Made by a program: the position numbers and the translations under genes. Below, piece after piece: positions 55,437 to 64,000 of a stretch of 64,000 nucleotides of DNA. Under the pieces are notes generated by a model. The model ran no database searches and was not told the origin of the DNA. It saw nothing but the letters and a program-made list of their open reading frames with translations. The stretch is from Marsupella aquatica (Eukaryota > Marchantiophyta): the NCBI GenBank assembly GCA_973895155.1, contig OZ316899.1:2604001-2668000 (forward strand). Direction: 5' to 3'. How positions within the stretch are numbered: position 1 is the first letter of the stretch; each line of letters begins with the position of its first letter.

Positions 55437-56373
55437 TGGTTGACAGCGTGCATGGCAGCCTCGAGCTCCACGAGGGAACCTTTATCTCCATTGAAAACAA
55501 TGCAAGTCACACGAGGGTGGTACTTAATGTTGTCCGGATGCTCTGCTGTCACAATCAACCACAAATACAAACGGTGATTCCATCGAAGACACAAAACATC
55601 TTGTCCTTCAAAACTCTGAAATCAGGATCAGCGTCACACTCTTCCTCGAACTTGTCATTCTCGGAAACCCAGATTGGGTCCCAAGAGGCTCTAATCTCAT
55701 TAGTGCAAATCTGTGGAACCCCATCCGCATTCGTTGGCTGTACGTAAAATGGCATGCCCATGCGCGAATTGTATCCAGAAATCCGGAATGACTCCTTCAA
55801 TTTGTCGAATCCCAAAGGACAAGACATGCTTGGAAATGTAATCGTCCATTGAAAGTCCAGCAACACCAAAATCAACTCGAGCAACTTCCTCACTCGTGTC
55901 CATTCTCCCCCTTCTTGATCGCGCAGTCCGAAGAGTTGAGCCAATGTCTGAATGTGAATGAGACGCAGCGGACCGAGTCACGCGACGGGTGTACACAGGA
56001 CCTGAAAAAGAGGACTGTGAGGACTCGGAATGACCGGCATGACTATCTCCCATCCTTGTATTACCCCACTGAGAGATGGCGATGGCGTTGAGCAGAACGT
56101 CGGACAGTATCATACAACTCTCCCAGAGCCCCTGATCCAATACGGAGTAACAGACTTAGGTATAGAATGTCACGCTCGAACAGGCTGCTCCAGGAGAATC
56201 ACGTCTCTCCCACGAGCGCCAAGCCTAATCAGAAGGTTAAGACATGGAGTCTTGAGCACATTAGAGTGTTGCTCAACGGTAACACCAACAGATCTGAACA
56301 CTTGGAAGATTACCATTGGACCAGAAACCGTCTTATGTGACCAGCAATCCTCAATGTTATGCGTGACCAGCAA
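55437..56373 (-). pseudogene. ParB-like domain region of the ParB-methyltransferase gene
   Basis: Three frame segments. 56,373-56,170 reads SVGVTVEQHSNVLKTPCLNL, coding-like. 56,140 onward has an Ser/Arg-rich arm (SGPVYTRRVTRSAASHSHSD), then LSMDDYISKHVLSF. A frame change near 55,820 leads to DKLKESFRISGYNSRMGMPF and DFRVLKDKMFCVFDG. At 55,575 a one-base loss hides the sequence D-G-N-H-R-L-Y, after which WLIVTAEHPDNIKYHP and LVELEAAMHAVN follow to the donor. LKESFRISGY followed about 60 residues later by VFDGNHRLYLW is the ParB/Srx-like pattern (helix ...[IL]-x-x-x-G ... VxDGxHRxxAx). In bacteria and phages such domains are often fused to N6_N4 methylases, as here. Confidence 0.7.
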
Positions 56374-56450
56374 TCCTCAAGGTTACGCGTGACTAGCAAT
56401 CCTCAGTGTTACCGTTAAAATATGACCGTTGATCGTTTTGGCCTTATTGA

Positions 56451-56779
56451 TAGCGCCAAGCGCTAGCAAAAACAACTCCATATTACCTGATTCAAACTAC
56501 GTACTAATTTCAATAGCGCCAAGCGCTAACAAATCTCCCACGCATATATATTTTACACAATTCAAATGGAATTCATGGATAGATGGACAAAATGGACATT
56601 ATTTGGACCATTTTATCCGTAAGCGTTATTAGCGCTCGGCGCTATCATAAATTGCATCCAAATCGATGTTACTCATCACTAGAGAGTAATACAAACTCTT
56701 ACATATCCACAAATATTTAAGAATCCATCTGGTGTTAGAAGCATAAGTTTGAGCATTCCAATGCTAGCGCCGAGCGCTA
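56451..56779. repeat. 15-nt hairpins, copies 8-11
   Basis: 56,451 (loop CAA), 56,514 (CAA), 56,630 (TCG) and 56,765 (CGA); all four have the perfect TAGCGC/GCGCTA stem. Confidence 0.9.
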
Positions 56780-56975
56780 ATATGGAACCTATCACGGTTA
56801 AGACCACTCCATCAAAAACTACAAGCATTACGAAGACTTTCAAAAGACATTTGGTCAAAAGATTTACTCATTCCCGTAAGGCAAAACATCAAAAAACACA
56901 AACTGAATAATGAAAAATGCATAAGGGAATGGCTAATAGATTCAAACTCCATTTAATGGTATCGGCTTTACTTCA

Positions 56976-56978
56976 CAA
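56976..56978 (+). repeat. CACTA target duplication, left (CAA)
   Basis: CAA directly before CACTAGAAG; repeated at 63,021-63,023. Confidence 0.8.
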
Positions 56979-58030
56979 CACTAGAAGAAAACCTGTGTTT
57001 TACTACTACAGGCCCTGCAACTACTTTGCCTAAATAACTCATACGTGGTGCCAACCACTGTTTTTTTAATGGGTTGTAATAATCTGCATTTTATTACTCT
57101 ACTTAGAACTATGTTACCTTAATCACTGATTACAACTCTCCTTTTTGCCACTAAAACTTACATCACTTGAATTAGAGTTGTATATTACACAAATTTGCAA
57201 ATCACTACAATCCACCGTCCACTACACCGTCGATGTTTACAACTCTATTTTCAACTAAGATTTTACCACTGGCGGAAACCACTACAAATACAAATACCAC
57301 CAATATTTGAATGGTAAAGGTGCTTTTTCAATAAACTCCCAATCAAGTGAATCATTTCCAAGTGATCTCAATTACTTGAAATAATGTCATTTGTGAACAC
57401 ACCTATTGTTACTATAAATATCACCAATAGTGGAGTCACAAATGAATTTTGTCAAAGTAACTTAAAATATTTTAGTGACAAGGACATTTTTACAAACAAC
57501 TTAAGATTGAGTGGATTATTTGTCACTGTCCAAAAGTCTTTAAATAAAGTCATTATTATCACATATTGTACAACTACAAATGTCACTCATATTAGAGTCC
57601 AATAAATATCATTTGATGCAACTTTAGACCAAGTGTCACATTCTCCATAGTCCAAAATCACTCTAAAGAATGTCATTCTCTTCATACATTTTATTAACTC
57701 CAAATGCCACTAAGAGTAGAGTGCCAATGCAGGGCCTTGCAAATGACTTGAAATGAAGTGGATCATCTTCCATTCTCAGAAATCACTATAAATAATGTCA
57801 TTCTTTAAATACATTTTGCAACTACAAATGCCACCAGCATTAGAGTGTCAAAACAATTTTGACAATTGACTAAAAATTGGGCAGATTATTTTGTGATGTC
57901 CAAAACCTCTCCCAATGATGTTATTATCAACAAACATTTTCAGTCAAGATATGCATGCCACTCGAATTACAATGGCAAACGAATTATATTTTACAACTTG
58001 TACCCAAACCACTATAGAACAGGTGGTTAT

Positions 58031-59800
58031 AGGGTTTTGGGCACCTGTCACTTGAAATACCACCGTGTTTTGAGTTGGGAAAATTATGTGTTTAAACTTG
58101 CAATGAAGTGCATTTATATGTACCAGCCCAAACCACTTCACATAAGGTCGTTTCGGGCCCTCACCTTTTGGCAACTACAAATTACACCCGTATTTGAGTC
58201 ATGCAACACACATTGGTGCGACCACTTGCTATGAACTAGTGCTAAAAGGAGTGAATTGTGTGGACGCATCACATAAGCTCCATATTTGTAATTCCGTAGA
58301 GTCTTGGAGTGATTTGGGTGGAGTTCATGATGTTCCATAACTTGTGTGCCTCAAATCTCTTCACCTTGGCATTTTATGCGTCACAACCTCATTGTCGTTG
58401 CTATAACTAGTTGGCACACATGATGGGGGTGTCCCACGGCTTCACCATGGGGTGGCTAACACAGAGGAATTGTGATGGCGGCGGGCCCAACCCTCCTCCT
58501 TTAATGGTGGCCCTCTGAGAATTGTCGCAAGGTGGATCCACTTCTCATTATCCACTGTAAGTTTGTCACTCCCCAAATCACTAAAAACTCTGTTCTTCAA
58601 AGCCCTCATTTCTAGCGACTAACACTATCACTCAAGCTGGGGTGATACATCACGCATCCCTTTGAACAACTTATTGTGAAGTGGTAGTCCTAGGGTGATG
58701 GTTGTTCACAAACCACTGCAAATGAGGTGATTTTAGGGTTTAGGGCAAATGCAACTTAAGATACCACCGTTATTTGAGTTGAGAAGTTAAATTGGATGTG
58801 AACACTTGCAATCAAGTGCATTTGAATGTACCAGCCCAGTTGACTCGAAAAAAGGTCCTTTTGAGCCCTCACCTTGCAAATACAAATTGCACCAGTATTT
58901 GAGTGGTACAACACATATTGGTGGAACGACTTGCCATGAACTAGTGCTAAAAGAAGTGAATTGTGTGGGTACATCACATAGGCTCCATATTTGTAATTCC
59001 GTAGAGTCTTGGAGTGAGTTTTGTGGAGTTCATGATGTTCCATCACTTGTATGCCTCAAAGTTCTCCACCTTGGCATTTTATGCGTCACAACCTCATTGT
59101 CGTTGCTATAACTAGTTGGCACATATGATGGGGATGTCCCACGGCTTCACCATGGGGGCGCTAACATGGAGGAATTATGATGGGCGCTGGCCCAACACGC
59201 CACCTTTCGTTGTGGTGCTCCAAGAATTGCCGCAAGATAGATCCCATTCTGTTATGCATTGTAAGTTTGTCACTCCTCAAACCACTCAAAACAATGTTCT
59301 TCAAAGCCCTCTTTACCAATGACTCAAACTATCACTGAAGCTTGGGTGGTACATCACGGATGACCATTGTACCCAAACCATTACAAATGAGGTGGTATGA
59401 GGGTTTAGGGCAAATGCAACTTGAAATACCACCATGTTTTGAGTTGGGAACTAAATTGTGTGTAAACACTTGCCATAAGTGCATTCTTATGCAAGTTCTT
59501 ATGCACTAGCCCAAACCATTACAAATATGGTCCTTTGGAACCCTCACCTTTTTGGCACTACAAATTGCACCCATATTTTAGTGATGCACAACACAATGGT
59601 GCAACCGCTCGCCATGAACTAGTGGTAAAAGGAGTCAATTGTGTGGACGCACTACATTAGCTCTATGTTTGTAATTTATAGAGTCTTGGAGTGATCTGTA
59701 TGAAGTTCGTGATGTTCCATCTCTTGTGTGCCTCAAAGCCCTCCACCTTTGCATTTTATGCATCATATATAACTCCATTGCCATTGTTCTAAGTGGTTGG
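58031..59800 (+). repeat. About 690-bp tandem units inside CACTA copy 2
   Basis: The start phrase recurs at 58,031, 58,737 and 59,401 (spacing 706 and 664), with 'gaactagtg' blocks at about 58,233, 58,938 and 59,617. These are the same units as in copy 1. Confidence 0.85.
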
Positions 59801-61984
59801 TACACGTGATGGGGGTGTCTCCCCGCTTTACCATGGAGGGGCTAATAGGGAGGAATTATTATGGCCGCCGGCCCAACACTCCGGCCCCTTTGGTTGTGGC
59901 CCTTCACGAAATGGTACAAGGTACTACATCCATGGCTCTTGGGATTGTCCTCATGAACTACTGAAAACCATTGCAAACAATGTTGTTCCAAACCTTCACA
60001 TGTATGCCACTACTATTATCACCTATCATTGAGTGATTCAATACATGATAAAAATGTTCTAGCTTCCAAATAACTCACAATCATGTAGTGGGTGTAGACC
60101 TACTCGGGTGAATACCACTACAAATGACGTAGTACCAGACCGTCACCAAAGTGCAACAAGAATATCACCAATATTTTAGTGATCCATTACACAATATGTG
60201 AAACAACTTGCAGCCAAGTAGTGAGCCTGTGTTAATCAGGCCAATTTAACCACTTTGAATGTGGTTGGTCCCAACTCCCTTGTTTGTGACACATTACACT
60301 TTCTTTGAAACAACTTACAATCAAGTACACACTAGTCTGGATCTTTTTGGGACTGGCCAAAACCACTTTGGGTGTGGTGTTTCCAAACCATCATACCTGC
60401 AGGACTACAAATACCACTAACATTGATGGACTGGCTAAGTGACCAAAGTAGTGCTTTAAGGAGTGATGCAAAGGGTTGAATGTACCCAAATTGGCAATTC
60501 AAGAAAAGTTATTTTTTTCTCAAGTACTATATAAATTAAAAGGTGTTTGCATTCTCAAGAAATGTTTGGCATTTATTAGGACTCATATGGATCACGTCAT
60601 TTCTTGTGGATTGAAGGTGAATGACTTGCACTTCTGGACCTAGCTTCACTCCATGATTGACAAATTGAGCACTAGATTTAGATAGGATATCTCTGACTTT
60701 GCTTCACTCCATGATTGACACTTGGGGAGTATGTGACATATGCAGTATTAGGCAATTTTGATTTACGACAACTCCAACATTTGAATCAATCATATCCGCC
60801 CAATTTTTGTTGTTGGCAATCCGTGTGTGGGATCGATTGGAACCTGGAAGGGAATCACTTTAGACAAGAGGCTTTTGTTCTTGGTCAAACTCAATTAAAC
60901 TAGATCAGGCTAGAAGCTCTATACCAACTTCATCTTTGAAGCTGTCCTTGTAAAGCCAAGAAGGACACTACTTTTTATGTGGAGTTCTGACAGGGACTCA
61001 CATGCTTTGTGAACTGTTGCACTTCTCAATGCGCTGTTGCACTAAGACCAGGATGACCATGTTGGCAATATTTCTGTTCAATGATTCAACTTTGGTGACA
61101 GGAGGATATTTTTGAGAGACCAAGCCATTGACCTCAATGGTTGCAAGAAGTAGTTCAGGTACATGAAGCAACATAGGTGGTGTTTAGTTTGCTTGCACAG
61201 CATTAGTATACAGGCAATTCAAGTGAAGCTAATCAACTTAAAGTTGTATCATCGTCTTCTAAACTAGTACTACTATTGCATGTGATGCTTTCATTTTGGA
61301 ATTCTGCTGTATGAATCTGTAACGTGAACCAGGATGGTTGTCTAAAATTCTTGTTGCCTGTTCGTAAACTACTTTGTAGAAGACAACTCTACAGAAGAGC
61401 AAGCACCTGCAGGGCTTGGCAGTGCTCAAACATGTCAAACAAGTGACACTCATTTTTTGTGGACTCGAGGCAGAAACTGATGAGGAAGTAGGACTTGCAT
61501 TTGAGACTCCTAGGGATTGAAGAAACCTATAAATTCCCATGTAGGGAATGGACATCACTGTTATAGGATAGTAAGTGTTTTTGGATTCCCACTTTTGGAA
61601 ATATGTACCAGCCTTGGCATTTTGCTAATTTTGTATCGAATGATGATTCTGGGAACATTGTATTGTGTATGAATCTGCATGTGAGTGTATGTATGATATT
61701 GCATGTGGTCCTTCTATTATTGTCCATAGATATTTAGGGTTTAGAGTTCTGGAGCTTTGAGTGAATAACTCAAATTCTAGTGATTTAAAACATCAGATTT
61801 CTATTGTCATTCAAGTTTTATAATGAGCGACTCAAAATGCAGCGATTTGAAACAACGGAATCTACTCTCATTCAAGTTCTATAACATTTAAATCACCACT
61901 ACTAAAGTGATCTTGGACAATGGTCATACCACTCCAATTACGGTTGTCTTACATATGATGTTTACAATCACTCATTGCAAAGTT

Positions 61985-62530
61985 GTAAATTAATCATAAA
62001 TAACACTCGAAGCCTAGTCACATAACAAGTAGTAAAGGACACTCATCCCAAAGTTGTAAATGTATAACACTTGAAGCCTAGTCACATAACAAGTAGTAAA
62101 AAATGCATTGTTATGGTTGCAAATCTATTCATATAATAAGTTATAAAAATTGTAAACTTATAACCTCAATTATAGTTATATAACAAGTCATAAAAGTATA
62201 TGAAAGTTGTATAGTTATTACTTCAATTCTAGATTTATACCAAGTACTAAATCAATACAACCTCAAATCTAGTTGTATGTCAAGACTTGTAACAAGTACT
62301 AAAGTATAGTTACAACCTCACATATAGTTGTATAATAAGTGGTAAAGGTTATAATGTTATGGTTTCAATTCCAGTCATAAAACAAGTACCAAAGGTTCAA
62401 AAAGATGATTGTTATTATTTGAAATCTAGTCATATAACAAGTCATAAAAGTTTTACTGTTACGACTTCAATTTTAGTCATATAATAAGTAATGAAGGTGC
62501 TAAACAATGCATCTTTACAACCCCAAATCA
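61985..62530 (+). repeat. CACTA subterminal repeat array
   Basis: Eight or nine degenerate units of about 60 bp with the core 'tagtcatataacaagt..taaa'. They stand in one orientation and end 490 bp before the right terminus. Clustered short motifs near the ends are the known binding sites for CACTA transposition proteins. Confidence 0.75.
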
Positions 62531-63020
62531 AGTCATATAATGTCGTCATACAGTTTGTATATAGGTACTACTGTAACTTTAGTCATAAGAGAAGTTCTAA
62601 AGGTGCTTCCCATGTTTTTGGAAAAGTTACATTGACCAAGTTGATAGTGGAGTCACATGTTACTTTCCAATGTTCCTGGAAAAGGTACATTGACCATGTG
62701 ACATCTTACCCCAATGTTTTTGGAAACTGCCACATGTCTAGTTATCATTTGTCAATAAAAGTCACAATAATAGTTGTTTTGGACAATACCTAAATAACTA
62801 TTTATTCTTGAGTTGTTTAGGACTGTTAGGCTTGAAACCGACGGTGATGTAAACTACTCAAACATTTTGAGTTATTGTCATAAACCACTCTATGCTCAAA
62901 GCAACTACTTGTCTAAAGCGACTGACATTAGTGCACTCAAACCTTTTAGTTGTAAATTGTTTGTTAATACTCTAAAACAAGTTAATCATGTAGTGATAAA
63001 ATCCCAGTTTCCTTCTAGTG

Positions 63021-63023
63021 CAA
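63021..63023 (+). repeat. CACTA target duplication, right (CAA)
   Basis: CAA directly after CTTCTAGTG. Confidence 0.8.
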
Positions 63024-63237
63024 AGTCTTGAAATATTGAGTAAAAACATGAGAGTAACCTCCCAATAGATTCCGAGACTATCGTGCTGGCAAAAGATTGA
63101 CTACCATTTCTACCATCACTGCATCAACTGGTCGTGACTGTCAACATTGAACTCCACCAAATGAGGTTGGTAATCTACTCAGGACTACTAGGTTCTCCAG
63201 GATCAAACGGTCCATGCGTTAATCTCCAGGATCAGTT

Positions 63238-63679
63238 GATCAGTTAATCTTCCCACCAGCTTGGCTTGTACGTGTCCGAATCATCGTTGGAATCGCTAGA
63301 ACCAACGCCCCAACGAAACCCACCCCGACTGCAAGAGGAGTCGTCGTTGGACCCCGACTCGTCGTGGGTCCCTGCATCATTGTTTGTATCCTCGCCTTCA
63401 CTTGAAGAACTTTTTCCATGTCTAGGTGATGGGTTTGACAAAGATAAGCCCGCCTTCGACACCCGACATTTCTGCACGACGGGTTGAACTTCTGCTTTAG
63501 CCTAAGGAGCACCATCTGGTGCGGATACAACCCGGGTTTTCGCAATTACTTTCCCCTTTGCTGAGATCGGGACATTCGAATGAGAAGGAGGCTTCACGAG
63601 AGACTTCTCCTCAGTGCCCTCTCCATCGCTACCGCTTCAAAATGTAACCTGCGCCTTCCCCTTAGCTCGTGGTGGAGCC
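63238..63679 (-). pseudogene. Putative first exon of the minus-strand gene
   Basis: ATG at 63,679 opens MAPPRAKGKAQVTF, with a TGA after 14 codons and a TAG near 63,504. The same frame then runs KCRVSKAGLSLSNPSPRHGK and a Ser/Asp/Asn-rich acidic stretch ending DTYKPSWWED at TAA 63,238. Composition and orientation fit the N-terminus of the ParB-methyltransferase gene, whose acidic Ser-rich C-terminal tail is similar in style. The link across the CACTA element is inference. Confidence 0.5.
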
Positions 63680-64000
63680 ATGGAAACTTAAACAAACGAC
63701 TCTGAACGATCAAGATTGAACAAAAGTTTCTCGTATGAAACCGGACGCGGGAGCGCAAAAAATGTTTCTGAGAACAAAGAACTTCAAATGGTGAGAGACA
63801 GACTCGCCGACCAGGTTTTGAGGACAGAGGTGAGAACGTTCGGATTTCCGTGGACGTCTCAAATGTAATGGTTTCCGATCGTGCAATTGACGTCCGAGAT
63901 GCGTCGATTGTGAAAACTTAAATGCACACGTGCGTACTTGGACCGAGTCACGGATTTTCTGCCCGTTGTTAGAGGTATAACGTACGAGCTTTGATGATAG
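63680..64000. other. Upstream region of the minus-strand gene
   Basis: No frame of note. It contains CG-rich sequence with several 'gtcacgg/cgtccg' words and no clear TATA box. It is the likely promoter side of the gene starting at 63,679. Confidence 0.35.

Larger units (their letters stand above)
56374..56978 (-). other. Intron-like region with four hairpins
   Basis: No coding signal. Three imperfect 28-bp tandem units (gtgaccagcaatcctca and variants, 56,337-56,415) are followed by four hairpins. It is probably intron or 5' region of the ParB-methyltransferase gene, ended by the CACTA insertion. Confidence 0.55.
56979..63020 (+). mobile_element. CACTA element, complete non-autonomous copy (6,042 bp)
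   Basis: The left end is CACTAGAAGAAAACC; the right end read inward is CACTAGAAGGAAAC, matching 13 of 14 terminal bases. The 3-bp duplication CAA flanks it, as expected for CACTA. No transposase or other coding frame above about 120 codons is present; the interior is tandem units and subterminal repeats. It sits in the minus-strand ParB-methyltransferase gene. A TNP2-type transposase such as the one at 48.8-51.3 kb would be needed to move it. Confidence 0.93.

Noticed and set aside
1-64000. CRISPR arrays, rRNA, tRNA genes, bacterial promoters or replication origins
   Set aside because: No regular spacer-repeat arrays or cloverleaf-type sequences were seen, and the introns and elements are eukaryotic.

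Overview
The window looks like repeat-dominated nuclear DNA of a eukaryote, most likely from the green (streptophyte) lineage. It has no operons, ribosome binding sites or tRNA/rRNA genes. Coding exons are separated by 110-180 bp GT..AG introns, and it holds Ty3/gypsy retroelements, CACTA (TNP2/DUF4218) transposons and a plant-type tRNA-Met primer binding site. A charophyte alga such as Chara fits best, but that is a guess from genome style and element types, not a database match. Almost every reading frame is broken, mostly by in-frame TGA or TAG and by small indels, so this is a graveyard of nested mobile elements.

Layout. 0-5.7 kb: unassigned DNA with a 61-bp tandem pair and a 177-bp direct-repeat pair. 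5.7-10.2 kb (minus): two long intact frames, a plant-transposon-type protein and a heptad coiled-coil protein. 10.3-12.7 kb: a non-coding relative of the same element type; a third relative lies on the plus strand at 40.7-44.5 kb. 13.0-31.4 kb (minus): one Ty3/gypsy retroelement ordered gag, protease, cytosine-5 DNA methyltransferase, reverse transcriptase, RNase H, integrase, PHD finger. It is split inside the reverse transcriptase/RNase H region by an 11,002-bp DNA transposon (15,132-26,133) with terminal inverted repeats and an exact 8-bp target duplication. That transposon carries a large, decayed transposase-like gene.

31.5-38.2 kb: a deleted retroelement that joins protease to integrase tail, then an LTR leader with a perfect 12-nt tRNA-Met primer site and the start of gag, which is cut by a CACTA element. 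46.6-51.3 kb (plus): a broken PHD-finger gene, an F-box-like frame and a frameshifted CACTA transposase.

51.9-63.7 kb (minus): a decayed multi-exon gene that joins a ParB-like domain to a DNA N6-adenine/N4-cytosine methyltransferase domain, an architecture typical of phages and bacteria. Its introns and flanks carry 11 copies of a 15-nt hairpin with a fixed stem and variable loop. A complete 6,042-bp non-coding CACTA element with a CAA target duplication sits inside this gene. The unifying theme is mobile DNA carrying chromatin-reading or DNA-methylating domains: two unrelated methyltransferases and two PHD fingers. No complete host gene was recognised.
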